Positions 25,537 to 35,604 are shown, counted from the stretch's first letter. The stretch: 64,000 nt of DNA from Haloarcula sp. H-GB4 (GCF_030848575.1 NZ_JAVDDX010000001.1:558001-622000), one strand, 5' to 3'. Numbers and translations: made by a program. The notes: generated from the letters alone by a model not told the origin.

Positions 25537-25932
25537 TCAGTCGTCGAGCCACCTGACACGGTCGAGGAACTGCACCGTCTCCGCCGCCCTGATCTGTTTT
25601 TCAAGGACCGCATCGAACACCTCGTCTGCGTCGTCAGACCAGGGCTCCCAGGTGTACCGTACCAGTGTCGTGTCCGTATACTTCGTGTTGACCGTACGGG
25701 CAAAGTTGCCCACTGAGGAGGCAGTACGCCGGCGTCCAACCACCACGCAGTCGAATTCGCGGTCGGTCAGCAGTGTCATCGCCCGGTCGGTGTTTGGTGT
25801 CGTTACTAGTTCGACTGCCTCACGCTCGTCGGCGATATCGGCCTGCAAATCAAGCAACAACTGGTCGTCATCGACGTAGAGGACTGTCGTGGGGTCCGCA
25901 GTAGACTGTTCGGAAGCGCTCGTCTGATTCAC
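25537..25932 (-). CDS. Degenerate response-regulator receiver-like protein
   Basis: A 131-residue protein with a receiver fold at residues about 15-120. The acidic pocket LYVDDDQ is present, but where the phospho-acceptor Asp should be the sequence reads FDCVVVGRRR instead of DxxxP(G). TTLVRYTWEPWSDDADEVF replaces the usual T/S and K switch region with an unusual loop. It may therefore work without phosphorylation. The TATA box CTTATACG is about 34 nt upstream. It sits between aroA and aroC; a link to their regulation is only positional. Confidence 0.65.
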   Translation of the reverse strand: MNQTSASEQSTADPTTVLYVDDDQLLLDLQADIADEREAVELVTTPNTDRAMTLLTDREFDCVVVGRRRTASSVGNFARTVNTKYTDTTLVRYTWEPWSDDADEVFDAVLEKQIRAAETVQFLDRVRWLDD

Positions 25933-25990
25933 AACGTGTGTTGTAAATACTTCTCGAAACGTATAAGCTCACTCATCTATCAAATCAACA

Positions 25991-26005
25991 GTACTATTTC
26001 AGTAC
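25991..26005. repeat. Short inverted repeat GTACT-ATTTC-AGTAC
   Basis: A perfect 5-bp palindromic repeat with a 5-nt spacer, in the gap between the aroA stop and the receiver-like gene start. It could be an aroA terminator hairpin or an operator for the receiver-like gene. No T-run follows on the minus strand. Confidence 0.35.
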
Positions 26006-26034
26006 AAAACCTGACGCGCTGGTGACCCGATGCC

Positions 26035-27324
26035 TTACTGCTCGACAGCAGCGCCGAGCGATTCGAGTACGTCGAAGAAGTCCGGGAAGGACACGTCGAC
26101 GTGCTCCGCGCCCATCACCGTCGTTTCGCCGTCGGCGACGAGGCCGGCGACGGCCAGCGACATGATGATGCGGTGGTCTGCACGGCCCTCGACGGTCGTG
26201 CCGGCGAGGTCGCTGTCCGCGCCGTAAACGAACAGTTTGTCCTGGTGTTCCTCTACTTCCGCGCCCATCTTCGTGAGTTCCTCGGCCATCGCGCTCACGC
26301 GGTCAGTCTCCTTGTACCGGACGTGTTCGGCGTCGGTAATCCGGGTGACGCCGTCGGCAGCGGCCCCCAGCGTTGCGATGGTCGGAAGGAGGTCCGGCGT
26401 GTCTTCGACACCGATCTCGATGCCGGTCAGATCTGACTGTGAGACGGTGATTTCGCCGTTTTCCTCGTCCCAGTCGAGGTCGGCCCCCATCCGGTCGAGG
26501 ATGTCGACGATTGCGGCGTCACCCTGAGCGCTTGGGAACGCCGACGTGACCTGCAGGCCGTCCTCGGCGGCGAGCGCGCCGGCTGCGAGCAGATAGCTCA
26601 TCGACGAGAAGTCCCCGGGGACGTTGTAGTCGCCGCCGTCGGGGACGTAGGTCTGGCCGCCGTCGACGGTGAACCCGGTGTCGGTTTTCTGGGTGTCGAC
26701 GCCGAACGCGTCCAGCACCTCCAGCGTGATGTCGACGTACGGCGACGACTTCAGTTCGGTCGTCAGGTCGATGTCGATGCCGTCCGGCGAGACGGCACCG
26801 GCCATCAGCAGCGCAGTGATGTACTGCGAGGATACGTCGCCGGGGATTTCCACTGCGCCGCCGTCGATGCCGCCGCCGACCACAAGCGGGGCCTGCCCGT
26901 TCCGGCGCGTCGACTCGGCGTCGCCGTCCAACTGTCCGATAGCATCCAGCAGCGGCCCCTGCGGGCGCGACCGGAGTGACTCGTCACCAGTCAGCACCGC
27001 GAGGTCGTCCTGTAGCGCAGCCGTAGCGGTGACCAGTCGCATCGTCGTCCCGCTGTTGGCGCAGTCGATGATGTCAGCCGGCGTTTCCGGACGCCCGTCG
27101 AAGCCCGTAACCTCGACCGTCGATTCGTCGTCGGCCAGCGAAACACTGCCGCCGTAGGCCTCGACGGCTCGCATCGTGGCCTTCGTGTCCGCACTCACGA
27201 GCGGGTCGCGGACGACTGCGCCGTCAGCGTAGCCCGCGGCCAGCACTGCCCGGTGCGTGTAGCTCTTCGACGGCGGCGCCTGTGCCGTCCCCTTGACCGT
27301 CGACTCGGTAATCGTGATGTCCAT
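26035..27324 (-). CDS. aroA: 3-phosphoshikimate 1-carboxyvinyltransferase (EPSP synthase)
   Basis: A 429-residue EPSP synthase, joining PEP and shikimate-3-phosphate. It carries [10 protein letters not shown] at the N-terminus (substrate Lys/Ser), [24 protein letters not shown], the KETDR motif and [13 protein letters not shown]. Very acidic, as expected for halophiles. The start at 27324 (MDITITES) is chosen; the open frame upstream is opposite the promoter region. It is divergent from the SDR gene with 107 nt between, and upstream of aroC. Confidence 0.95.
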   Translation of the reverse strand: MDITITESTVKGTAQAPPSKSYTHRAVLAAGYADGAVVRDPLVSADTKATMRAVEAYGGSVSLADDESTVEVTGFDGRPETPADIIDCANSGTTMRLVTATAALQDDLAVLTGDESLRSRPQGPLLDAIGQLDGDAESTRRNGQAPLVVGGGIDGGAVEIPGDVSSQYITALLMAGAVSPDGIDIDLTTELKSSPYVDITLEVLDAFGVDTQKTDTGFTVDGGQTYVPDGGDYNVPGDFSSMSYLLAAGALAAEDGLQVTSAFPSAQGDAAIVDILDRMGADLDWDEENGEITVSQSDLTGIEIGVEDTPDLLPTIATLGAAADGVTRITDAEHVRYKETDRVSAMAEELTKMGAEVEEHQDKLFVYGADSDLAGTTVEGRADHRIIMSLAVAGLVADGETTVMGAEHVDVSFPDFFDVLESLGAAVEQ

Positions 27325-27431
27325 GCCCGGTCGGTAGCGGGCGTTCGACAAGAGACTACCGCTCCCACTCAACAGGGGGTGAGAGCAACGACCTTGTGGC
27401 TGGCACCGGTACCACCGCCATGGTCCCAGCG

Positions 27432-28124
27432 ATGGACAGCGCAACCGCTGTTGTCACGGGTGCGAGTAGAGGTATCGGCGAGCAGATAGCCCATGCGGTA
27501 GCGGCCGCAGGCGCACATACGGTCATCTGTGCCCGCGATGCCGAGGCGCTTGAGCGGGTCGAAGCTGCTATCCGGGACGCGGGTGGCTCCGTGACTGCAA
27601 TTCGCACGGACGTACGCGATGAGTACGACGTTGAACGGCTGGTCGAAACTGCCATGCGGGAAGGAGATGCAATACAGTACGTTGTCGCCAACGCCGGTGT
27701 CTACCACGGCACCGCCGGCGAGACGCCGCTCACCGAGGAATCCTACACCGCGTTCGACGACCACATCCGGACGAACGCCCGCGGCGTGTTCTCAACGATT
27801 CGTGAAGCGGTCCCACACCTCGGTTCGGACGCCCGCATCGTCGTCCCGACGGGCGTCGTCGCGCGTGAGGGAATGCCCGGGTACGGTTCTTATGCCGTCT
27901 CAAAGGCCGCCGCGGAGGCTGTTGCCCGCGGGTTCGCCGCCGAACTTGATATTCCGGTCGGTGCAGTCGACCCCGGACAGGTCGCGACGGACCTCTCCGG
28001 TGACGGCGGACGCGATCCAGAATCCGTCGCTGAAATGGTTCTCTGGGCACTCCGGGACGCTGATCCGTCAGCACTGGACGGCGGGGTCCTCGACTGGGGC
28101 GACTATCGGTCAGCGACGCGGTGA
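27432..28124 (+). CDS. Short-chain dehydrogenase/reductase
   Basis: A 230-residue SDR. The Rossmann motif TGASRGIG, the NAG motif (VVANAGVY), and a YxxxK active site ([11 protein letters not shown]) with the preceding catalytic position [10 protein letters not shown] (Thr in place of the usual Ser) are present. NADP or NAD specificity and substrate cannot be given; [14 protein letters not shown] replaces the usual PG.v.T pattern as [12 protein letters not shown] codons at 27420 and 27432 are both possible; 27432 starts at the first strand. Confidence 0.85.
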   Translation: MDSATAVVTGASRGIGEQIAHAVAAAGAHTVICARDAEALERVEAAIRDAGGSVTAIRTDVRDEYDVERLVETAMREGDAIQYVVANAGVYHGTAGETPLTEESYTAFDDHIRTNARGVFSTIREAVPHLGSDARIVVPTGVVAREGMPGYGSYAVSKAAAEAVARGFAAELDIPVGAVDPGQVATDLSGDGGRDPESVAEMVLWALRDADPSALDGGVLDWGDYRSATR

Positions 28125-28135
28125 CCGCCACCGAT

Positions 28136-28144
28136 GGGTTTATT
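28136..28144 (+). promoter_or_regulatory. TATA box of ZIP transporter
   Basis: GTTTATTGG lies about 30 nt before ATG 28170, a typical leaderless haloarchaeal promoter. Confidence 0.45.
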
Positions 28145-28169
28145 GGCAACAGGCCGGTGATTGTAGATA

Positions 28170-29036
28170 ATGTCTATTAACTCAACCTCAATTTTTAATA
28201 ACAATGGGCGGGTGTCCGCCGCTGGTATCGCGGGTGCCGTCGGCTTGGTAGTCCTGTCAGCCGTCGCATTCACTGCCGGGGCGGGCAAAGTCCTCGTTAT
28301 CTCCTGGGTCGCATTCGTCGCAATGGCAATGGGCGCGTGGCTCGGTGCGCGGGCCGACGAGACAAACCCGTACCGACTGGTCTGGGGGTACGGCCTCGCG
28401 AGCGGAGCGATGGTTGCGTCAGCAGCCATGTTCCTCGTCCCGCAGGCGATGGGGCTTGGCGGTCAGGCTGGCGCAGCGCGAATCGGCGGCGTCGGTATCG
28501 CCGCCGGACTGGTCACCGGCTACGGCACCCACACTATCGGCCACCGACTGACACACATTGAGACGTCCTTCGACATAACGACACTCGCCATCGCTGCCCA
28601 CGCGCTCTCGGCCGGACTGGTCATCGGACTGGTCTACGCTTCGATGCCGGAACTGGGCATCCTGCTCGGTCTCGCCATCGTTTCGCACAAAGGGCCGGCC
28701 GGCTACGCTGCTGCCCGGCGGCTCGGACGTAGCGGCAAGTCCGCAACTGCCCTGTTGCTCCCCGCGGCCGGCGTTGGCCTGACGGCGATCCCGGCAGCGC
28801 TGCTTCCAGTACCGGAGTCAGCGCTTCTCAACGCAGTTATCTTCGGATTCGCCGCTGGCATCTTCCTCCACGTCGCAATGGACTTCCTGCCGAACTGCGA
28901 AGCCGGCAGTGAGATCGATGAGGTCTGTGAACTCCACGACCACTCTCACGACCTGCTCGACGAACTCCGGACGCACGCTGTCGGGTCAACGGTGGTCGGC
29001 GCTGCCGTCATTGTCCTGGCATGGGCCGCCATCTGA
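28170..29036 (+). CDS. ZIP family divalent metal transporter
   Basis: A 288-residue membrane protein with about eight hydrophobic helices. The TM4 motif, usually HNxPEG, appears as SHKGPAGYAAARRLG, and TM5 reads GIFLHVAMDFLPNCE with His and Asp positions; a His/Asp-rich loop CELHDHSHDLLDE precedes the last helix. Predicted metal uptake or exchange (zinc, iron or manganese) in the cytoplasmic membrane. Convergent with the histidine kinase. The N-terminus has an Asn-rich stretch (SINSTSIFNNN). Confidence 0.8.
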   Translation: MSINSTSIFNNNGRVSAAGIAGAVGLVVLSAVAFTAGAGKVLVISWVAFVAMAMGAWLGARADETNPYRLVWGYGLASGAMVASAAMFLVPQAMGLGGQAGAARIGGVGIAAGLVTGYGTHTIGHRLTHIETSFDITTLAIAAHALSAGLVIGLVYASMPELGILLGLAIVSHKGPAGYAAARRLGRSGKSATALLLPAAGVGLTAIPAALLPVPESALLNAVIFGFAAGIFLHVAMDFLPNCEAGSEIDEVCELHDHSHDLLDELRTHAVGSTVVGAAVIVLAWAAI

Positions 29037-29050
29037 GCGTGTGTTCGCCG

Positions 29051-30451
29051 TCACCGCACGGGCATCATCACGGAAATACTCGTCCCGTCACTATGGGTCT
29101 GAATGTCGATATCGCCACCGATGTAGCTGATAAGCCAGTACGCGAACCACAGCCCCAGCCCGGACCCGTGTTCAAGCGGCTTTTCTTCCGCTGCTTCGAT
29201 GACCTGGCGCTCCTGGTCCGGGACGCCTGGTCCATTGTCTGAAATCGTCACTGTCGCTGTCGTGTCGTGGCGCTTCGCCCGGATGGTCACTCGCGGTGCC
29301 GATGCGTCGGAGTGCTTGATACCGTTCTCGATGAGTTCCTGCAACGCCGGAACAACCTTTGCATCTATCGTCGATGACGGGAGTGAATCGACCTCGACGA
29401 CGAACTCGGCGTCGGGGTATGCTGCAGCCAGTCCGTCTGTGATATCACCGAGGGCAGTTTCGAGTTCGCGCTCGACATCGTCAGTCAGTGAGTCCGCGAG
29501 CAGTTCCTGCACGTGGTGGGCTTTCTCGCTGATATCGAGCAGGGACTGAACGTTTCTTTTGATGGTCTCAAGATGGGCGAGCGCGTCATCGTCGTCGACT
29601 AGTTCTGAGAGAATATCCGCACGTCCGCTGATCGTCGTTCCGTTGTTACGGAGATTATGTCGGAGTATCCGGTGAAAAACGGTGAGCTGTTGCTCACGTA
29701 GCCGACGACCGGTAATTTCGTCCTGAATCCCAACAAACCCTTGGATCGTCCCGTCTGCGTCCTGAATCGGGGCGATGGTCTGGTTGATAATGAATCGCTC
29801 TCCGGACTTTCGCTCGTTTACAATTTCGCTCGTCCAGACCTCGCCACGGCAAATCGTGTCCCAGAGCTGTTCGTAGAACTGTTCGCCCTGTTCGCCGGAC
29901 TTGAGTATCCGCGGCGTCCGACCGATTGCTTCTTCGGCACTGAATCCAGTTAACTCCTCGAACGCCGGATTAACGTACTCGATGATGCCGTACGTGTTTG
30001 TTATCAGAATCGCGTGCCCTCCGTGCTCGACAGCGTTTCTGAACCGCCGGAGTTCGTTGTGTTGCTCCCTGAGGTTTTTAGCAAGGTCCTCGGTGTGACT
30101 GCGCCGCGCGAGGAGGTTCGCGATGGTTCGGAAGAGTGCCTGCGTGTCCAGCGGCACTGTCATGATATCGTCGACGACGAGTGGCTGTTCGGCCGCGTCG
30201 ATATCGGGGAGATCGATCCTGCCCGGAGTCTCCTCGCGACGGACCAGAATCACGGGGCAGAACACCGGATCTGCCCGATGTTTGTACTGCTCTATCGCTT
30301 CTCTGTATTGCGGAAACGACGACTCGTCGACGATGTGGAGGTCTGCCTCCCGGAACTCGCCGTCCGTGATCGCCGTGTGGTGTTCGGCGACGACGGAGGC
30401 GAGTGCGTCCCGGTTGCCATCGCCGGCCAGCAGTAACTGGATGTCGGCCAT
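29051..30451 (-). CDS. PAS-domain sensor histidine kinase with receiver-like N-terminus
   Basis: A 466-residue soluble kinase: residues 1-120 look like an unphosphorylatable receiver or HTR-like module, 140-255 a PAS domain (GIIEYVNPAFEELTGFSAEEA with a PAC extension), and 260-466 HisKA_7TM-like H-box (FHRILRHNLRNN) and HATPase (LIENGIKH, SDNGPGVP, GSGLGLWF). No membrane span. It lies 6 nt after the KaiC-like gene on the same strand, so the two form an operon. Confidence 0.85.
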   Translation of the reverse strand: MADIQLLLAGDGNRDALASVVAEHHTAITDGEFREADLHIVDESSFPQYREAIEQYKHRADPVFCPVILVRREETPGRIDLPDIDAAEQPLVVDDIMTVPLDTQALFRTIANLLARRSHTEDLAKNLREQHNELRRFRNAVEHGGHAILITNTYGIIEYVNPAFEELTGFSAEEAIGRTPRILKSGEQGEQFYEQLWDTICRGEVWTSEIVNERKSGERFIINQTIAPIQDADGTIQGFVGIQDEITGRRLREQQLTVFHRILRHNLRNNGTTISGRADILSELVDDDDALAHLETIKRNVQSLLDISEKAHHVQELLADSLTDDVERELETALGDITDGLAAAYPDAEFVVEVDSLPSSTIDAKVVPALQELIENGIKHSDASAPRVTIRAKRHDTTATVTISDNGPGVPDQERQVIEAAEEKPLEHGSGLGLWFAYWLISYIGGDIDIQTHSDGTSISVMMPVR

Positions 30452-30457
30452 CGGTGG

Positions 30458-31948
30458 TTAGCGAGTGGACGACTGATTGGTGTTGTCGCCGCGCTGTTCG
30501 GGAACGCCCTCGAACACGCCGTGCATCCCTGAGACGGGGGCACCGACCTGTAGGCCGTCGGCCGTTATTTCGAATCGGCGCGGGACTGTCTCGAACCCGC
30601 CGACGCGCTTTTTCAGTGCGCCGACGACGCGCTGGAGTTCGCCCGCAACCTCGATGTAGTTCTCGAAGACGATGTTGTCAGCGAGGTAGCTGACGTTCTC
30701 GCTCGTCGGCTCGTGCAACCCGGTCACGTCTCTTCGCTGGTCAATCAGGATTACGGCCGTGTTCCCGCGAGAGAGATGCTGTGTCAGGGCGTGGAGTCGC
30801 CGACGCAGTTCCACGTCGTCTTGGCCGCGCTTGATCGCGTTCTTGTAGCCTGCGATGCCGTCGATAACGACGAGTTCGGCCCCCCGCTCCTCGGACTGGG
30901 TCTTGACGCGGTTCGCGAACTCCTCGGGCGACAGCGCCAGCGATTCGACCTCCTCGACGAGAAGTGTCCCCTCGTCACGTAACTCCGAGAGTGGTATCCC
31001 GAACGTCTCACAGCGGTGGCTGAACGTGTCGATTGACTCGTCGAACAGGTACGCGAGCGCCGGGGACCCGTCTGCCGCTGCGGAGGCCAGGAACTCCGTC
31101 GCTGTCGTCGACTTGCCGACACCGGAGGGGCCACTAAGAATCGTCACTGTCCCGCGTTCGAGTCCCCCATCGAGGAGCGAATCCAGTTCCGGAACCCCCG
31201 CGGAAAACTGCGTGGGGTCGAACGACCGCGTCCGCTGTTCCGGTTCGAGCGCCGGATACACTTCGACGCCGGAGTCGCGGATTTCCATCCCGTGTGAGCC
31301 GTCCTGTTGGCCGATGCCGCGATGCTTGCGCAATCGAATCCGTCGACCTGCCTTCTCGTCGCCGTAGCTGAGCGAGATGATGCCGTCGCTGAGCGACCTG
31401 AGCTGGCTGTCCATCTGATTGCTCGGCGTCTTGGTCGCCAGCACGGTCGTCTCCCTGTCCTGCAGGAAGCGTGCGAAAGAGATGACGCGCTTGCGAAACT
31501 GGTACTCGGTCGGTTCAAGATACTGGAAATGCGTGATGGGGTCGATGAGAACGCGGTCCGGGTCGACCCGCTCGATAGCCTCGCGGATATCCGAAATCAG
31601 GTGGCCGTCCTCGACGTCTTGGGGTTTGACAACGTCGTACGACTCAGCCTCTTCGAAGAACTCTGAGTCGGGGCCAACGTCGAGAAACGTCGCGTCGCTG
31701 ATATCAATGCCGAGTTCGGCAGTGTTCGCCAGCAGGTCGGAAGCAGATTCTTCGGCATGAATGAACAGTACGTCGTCGCCAGCTTCGAGTCCTGCTTCGA
31801 GAAACTGCGTGCCAAGCAGTGTTTTGCCAGTTCCGGGCGGCCCGATAACGAGATAGAGTCGCCCTTCTACCAGTCCACCTCTGAGAAGCGAATCAAGGCC
31901 GGAAATACCGCTAGAAAGCTGCACGAACTGCCGCTCGGAAGAGAACAT
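30458..31948 (-). CDS. KaiC-like RecA-superfamily ATPase (double-domain)
   Basis: A 496-residue protein with two RecA/KaiC domains. Domain 1 has Walker A GPPGTGKT (about residue 35), EES catalytic Glu region (IHAEES), and Walker B RVLIDPITHF; domain 2 has GPSGVGKS, FDESIDTF and LVVIDGIAGY. Bacterial KaiC is a clock ATPase, but haloarchaeal homologues usually accompany signalling proteins. The start MFSSERQF at 31948 is chosen over an upstream frame at 32056. The partner kinase follows at 6 nt. Confidence 0.85.
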   Translation of the reverse strand: MFSSERQFVQLSSGISGLDSLLRGGLVEGRLYLVIGPPGTGKTLLGTQFLEAGLEAGDDVLFIHAEESASDLLANTAELGIDISDATFLDVGPDSEFFEEAESYDVVKPQDVEDGHLISDIREAIERVDPDRVLIDPITHFQYLEPTEYQFRKRVISFARFLQDRETTVLATKTPSNQMDSQLRSLSDGIISLSYGDEKAGRRIRLRKHRGIGQQDGSHGMEIRDSGVEVYPALEPEQRTRSFDPTQFSAGVPELDSLLDGGLERGTVTILSGPSGVGKSTTATEFLASAAADGSPALAYLFDESIDTFSHRCETFGIPLSELRDEGTLLVEEVESLALSPEEFANRVKTQSEERGAELVVIDGIAGYKNAIKRGQDDVELRRRLHALTQHLSRGNTAVILIDQRRDVTGLHEPTSENVSYLADNIVFENYIEVAGELQRVVGALKKRVGGFETVPRRFEITADGLQVGAPVSGMHGVFEGVPEQRGDNTNQSSTR

Positions 31949-32076
31949 AGACGGACTATCGGATGGCCGGTAATAAGCATCTCGCGAGAACACGGGCGTG
32001 ACAACCGAGGACAGTCCACGAATCACCGATTCGCGTCTCCTCGCTTGTTCGCTCACTCGCGCCGCTCGTGGTCGAC

Positions 32077-33306
32077 CTAGTCCTCGCCAAGCAACTGTCT
32101 CGCCAGAATCGGGACAAAGGTACCGATATCGGTGACCATCCCGACTGCCTGTGCGGAGCCGCGATCAAGGAGTTGTGTCACCGTCGCGGGGTTGATGTCG
32201 ACGCAGACGACCCGTGTCGTCGAGGGGAGGCAGTTTCCGACGGCGACCGAGTGCAGCAGGGTCGAGAGCATCAGCACCATGTCGGCTTCGTGGGCCTGCT
32301 CTCGGATGGCGTTCTGGGCCTCGACGGCGTCGGTAATCGTGTCTGGGAGCGGGCCGTCGTCGCGGATCGATCCCGCGAGCACGAACGGACGGTCGTTATC
32401 GATACACTCGTACATGACGCCAGACTCGATGGTTCCGGACTCGACGGCCTCCTCGATGCCGCCCTCGCGGATGACCTCGCTGATGGTGTAGATGTGGTGT
32501 TTGTGGCCGTGGCGGGGGTGATCAAGGCTTTCGGTATCCATCCCGAGCGACGTGCCGTAGATATCCCGCTCGATGTCGTGGACTGCAAAGCCGTTGCCGG
32601 CCGAGAGCATGTCGACGTAGCCCTCTCGGACAAGGCGAGCGAGGTCCTCACGTGCCCCGGAGTGGATGAGCGCCGGCCCACAGACCGCCATCACCTTGCC
32701 GCCCTCTTTTTTCGTCTCCTCGATCGCGTTTGCGATTTTGCGGATTGTCGACTCTGACGGCCGCTCCGAGGAGACGCCACCTTGCATGAAGCCGAACGCG
32801 CCACCTGAGTCACGGGGCCGCTCCGGCGGCTGGACCTTGATGCCCGTTTCGTCGGTGACGACCATGTCGCCCTCTTCGATGGCGTTGAGAACTTTCGTGT
32901 AGGCCCGGGGGGAGTCACCGTCTTCGACAACCACAGCGCAGTCCATCTCCACGTCCTCGACTTCTATCCACTCGCCGTTGTGGCGGATGAACGTCGGATG
33001 GTTCGTCGTCGAGTAGAAGCCATGTGGGACGACTTGGTCGTCGGGCGCGGGGACGAGCGTGGCGTCTTTCGGGTCTGAGGGGTTGACGCCGTGCTGGTGG
33101 AGTTCGTGGACGATCGACTGTAGTTGGGCCTCATCGTCGGCTTCGACGAGCATTCGGGCGTAGGACTCCTCGTCTTTGTGGCGGCCGATATCGAACTCTT
33201 GGACGGAGAAGGAACCGCCCAGATCCATGATGATACCGAAACAGGACTGCATCATCCCGGAGTCGATGATGTGGCCCTCTAGCTCGACTTCGCGAGAGAC
33301 GGTCAT
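32077..33306 (-). CDS. Archaeal ornithine cyclodeaminase-like (TIGR00300 / LOR-SDH) protein
   Basis: A 409-residue protein of the TIGR00300 family, which in archaea includes an ornithine cyclodeaminase unrelated to bacterial ones. The N-terminal LOR/SDH-like domain (EGHIIDSGMMQSCFGIIMD) and a Rossmann-like C-terminal part (VMAVCGPALIHSG, SAGNGFAVHDIE, TRVVCVDINPATVTQLLDRG) are clear. It would convert ornithine to proline plus ammonia with NAD. The upstream frame is a shadow; MTVSREVELEG is the start. Confidence 0.8.
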   Translation of the reverse strand: MTVSREVELEGHIIDSGMMQSCFGIIMDLGGSFSVQEFDIGRHKDEESYARMLVEADDEAQLQSIVHELHQHGVNPSDPKDATLVPAPDDQVVPHGFYSTTNHPTFIRHNGEWIEVEDVEMDCAVVVEDGDSPRAYTKVLNAIEEGDMVVTDETGIKVQPPERPRDSGGAFGFMQGGVSSERPSESTIRKIANAIEETKKEGGKVMAVCGPALIHSGAREDLARLVREGYVDMLSAGNGFAVHDIERDIYGTSLGMDTESLDHPRHGHKHHIYTISEVIREGGIEEAVESGTIESGVMYECIDNDRPFVLAGSIRDDGPLPDTITDAVEAQNAIREQAHEADMVLMLSTLLHSVAVGNCLPSTTRVVCVDINPATVTQLLDRGSAQAVGMVTDIGTFVPILARQLLGED

Positions 33307-33368
33307 GGCCAAGACATGGAGGCAGGTGTGTAAGACGGTTTTGGGTCTGCGTGACCCCGGCGGTCCGG

Positions 33369-33755
33369 CTACTGTCCGTCGACGTGTCGTTGCACGGCCC
33401 ACGACACCCCCGCGCTGGTCTCACACAGGCGCTCAAAGAAACGCTGTAGCCCGTCGGATTCCGTGGTCGGCAGGACGTGCAATCGCACCGTTCCGTCGCG
33501 GACCGCGACGCGGAACACATCGGCTGTTTCCTCGTCGCGGACCAGCCACAGCGGCATCGGCAGGTCGTGGAAATCACCGTAGCGGTACGGCCCAGCCGCA
33601 AGAATGTCGACGACTGTCTCGGCGAGTTCCGGCGTCGCCTGCTCCTGTTCCGGGATGAGTCGGAATTCCGTCCCGCCCTCGTATTCGACCCCGCTTCCGT
33701 GGGGAAAGCGCCGTTGTGGGTGTGCGGGGATGCTGAACGAGGGGTCCGTGGTCAT
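33369..33755 (-). CDS. Conserved haloarchaeal hypothetical protein
   Basis: A 128-residue acidic protein with no membrane segment. GVEYEGGTEFRLIPEQEQAT, YRYGDFHDLPMPLWLVRDEET and VRLHVLPTTESDGLQRFF suggest a small alpha/beta fold. It lies 62 nt upstream of the ornithine cyclodeaminase-like gene and may share a transcript. I do not recognise the family and assign no function. Confidence 0.6.
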   Translation of the reverse strand: MTTDPSFSIPAHPQRRFPHGSGVEYEGGTEFRLIPEQEQATPELAETVVDILAAGPYRYGDFHDLPMPLWLVRDEETADVFRVAVRDGTVRLHVLPTTESDGLQRFFERLCETSAGVSWAVQRHVDGQ

Positions 33756-33920
33756 CTGTCACGTAGTTGGGCGCTTTCGGATTTAAATTCGCGGGCCGTG
33801 CAGGGCCCAGTAGTATCTTCTCCTCTGCGGCTGTGGCGACCCGATGTGGTCTGGGGTCTAGCATGGCCGGCGGCGAACTAAAGTCATGAGAGTGAATTGT
33901 CTTCGGAGTGAGGAATCAGT

Positions 33921-35570
33921 ATGCGCGTTAGTCTGGCGGTGGTAGACCGTCTCGTCGCGAACGGCATCGATACCGTCTTCGGAATCCCGGGGAAGCAGTC
34001 CCTCCCGCTGAACGAGGCCATCGGCAACCGGGACGACATCCGATTCGTCGTAGCCCGACACGAAACTGCGGTCTCACATCAGGCCTGGGGCTATGCAGAA
34101 ACGAGCGGGGAGATAGCGAGCACGGTTGTCGTCCCCGGCCCGGGCGATATGAACGCGATGAACGGCCTGAAAAACGCGCTGAACGACTGCACGCCGCTGG
34201 TGCATTTCGCCATCGAAACCGAGCCGGCGCTCCGGGGCGGCGATGCGATTCACGAAACACCACCGGACACCTACGACAACGTCGTCAAAGAGAACATATT
34301 ACTGAAAAACCCCGAAACGACAGCGGCGACAATCGACCGGGCAGTACAGATCGCGCAAACACCCCCGAAGGGCCCAGTCAGAGTCGGGCTTCCGAAGAAT
34401 TATCTACAGATGGATGTCCCGCTCGCCGGTGCAAGCACACCGTCGGCTCCGTCCGCAAGCACCGTCCCGGAGCAAGAGGTTTCGACAGCCGCCGAGCACC
34501 TGCTCACGGCCGAGCGGCCGCTTATTCTGGCCGGTGGTGGTGTGCGAGCGTCGGGTGGGACGGCGGCGCTCCGAAGCCTCGCCGAGCGAATCGACGCGCC
34601 CGTCGTAACGACGTACAAAGGCAAAGGCGTGCTCTCGGAGGACCACGACCTCAGTGCCGGCGTGTTGGCTGGAAGCGCGAGCCCGGAGCTACTGGACTGT
34701 CTCGCCGACTCCGATGCCGTGCTCGCCGTCGGCTCCGATCTTGACGCACATGGAACACGCGGGTGGTCCGTCGAACTGCCTGAGACGCTCGTTCACGTCA
34801 CCATTGACGCTGACGACCTCGGCACGGGCTATGACCCGACCGTCGGCATCCTCGCAGATGCCGCGGACGCGATGACAGCGATTGAGGACAGAATCGCGGC
34901 GGCTGACATCGCTCCCGCTTCAAAGGCGGACGGCACCGACCGCGCACAGGCTGTCCGTGCTGCCACTGCGCGTCGAATCGAACCGCTCGTCGACTCGGAA
35001 CCACCGCTCACCTCCGTCCATGTGCTGCAACTCCTTCGAGACGTACTCCCTTCGGACGCCATCACAGCCGCCGACGCCGGTGGATTTCGCGTCTGGGCGC
35101 TGAACACGTTCGAGGCGCACGGACCACGCAGCTACGTCAACCCCGGGTCGTGGGCGACGATGGGAACCGGACTACCGTCGGCGATTGGGGCACAGCTAGC
35201 GAATCCGGACACGCCGGTCGTTGCACTGACCGGTGATGGTGGCCTCATGATGTGCGTCCACGAGCTTCATACTGCGGTCGCTGAGAATCTCCCAATTACC
35301 GTCGTTGTCCTCAACAACGACGATTACGCGATTATCAGCGAGGAGGCCGGGCGCAGCTACGATCTCGACCACCAGGCGTACGGATGGGACAGGACGCCGA
35401 TCGATTTCGGAACTGTCGCTGCCGGGATGGGGATGGAAGCCATGCAAGCCGACACACCGTCCGAGATCCGCGCGGCGGTTCGTGAAGCGGTGCAGACGGA
35501 CGCGCCGACGCTCGTTGAGGTCAGGACCGACCCGGCGGAGCCACAGGCAAGCGAGTGGATGCGCGAGTAG
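33921..35570 (+). CDS. Thiamine-diphosphate-dependent enzyme (acetolactate synthase-like)
   Basis: A 549-residue ThDP enzyme of the acetolactate synthase / benzoylformate decarboxylase family. Domain order: PYR (residues 1-170; catalytic Glu in VARHETAVSHQ), central Rossmann-like (PLILAGGGVRASGG), PP domain with the ThDP-Mg motif ALTGDGGLMMCVHELHTA...NNDDY (about residues 430-470). Similar to IlvB-like decarboxylases, but no small subunit (IlvN) is nearby, so a 2-oxoacid decarboxylase or another lyase is possible. A thiamine-type importer lies 10 kb away. Confidence 0.8.
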   Translation: MRVSLAVVDRLVANGIDTVFGIPGKQSLPLNEAIGNRDDIRFVVARHETAVSHQAWGYAETSGEIASTVVVPGPGDMNAMNGLKNALNDCTPLVHFAIETEPALRGGDAIHETPPDTYDNVVKENILLKNPETTAATIDRAVQIAQTPPKGPVRVGLPKNYLQMDVPLAGASTPSAPSASTVPEQEVSTAAEHLLTAERPLILAGGGVRASGGTAALRSLAERIDAPVVTTYKGKGVLSEDHDLSAGVLAGSASPELLDCLADSDAVLAVGSDLDAHGTRGWSVELPETLVHVTIDADDLGTGYDPTVGILADAADAMTAIEDRIAAADIAPASKADGTDRAQAVRAATARRIEPLVDSEPPLTSVHVLQLLRDVLPSDAITAADAGGFRVWALNTFEAHGPRSYVNPGSWATMGTGLPSAIGAQLANPDTPVVALTGDGGLMMCVHELHTAVAENLPITVVVLNNDDYAIISEEAGRSYDLDHQAYGWDRTPIDFGTVAAGMGMEAMQADTPSEIRAAVREAVQTDAPTLVEVRTDPAEPQASEWMRE

Positions 35571-35604
35571 TGGATTTATCCAGCGGGAACGCCAAACACA
35601 GGTC

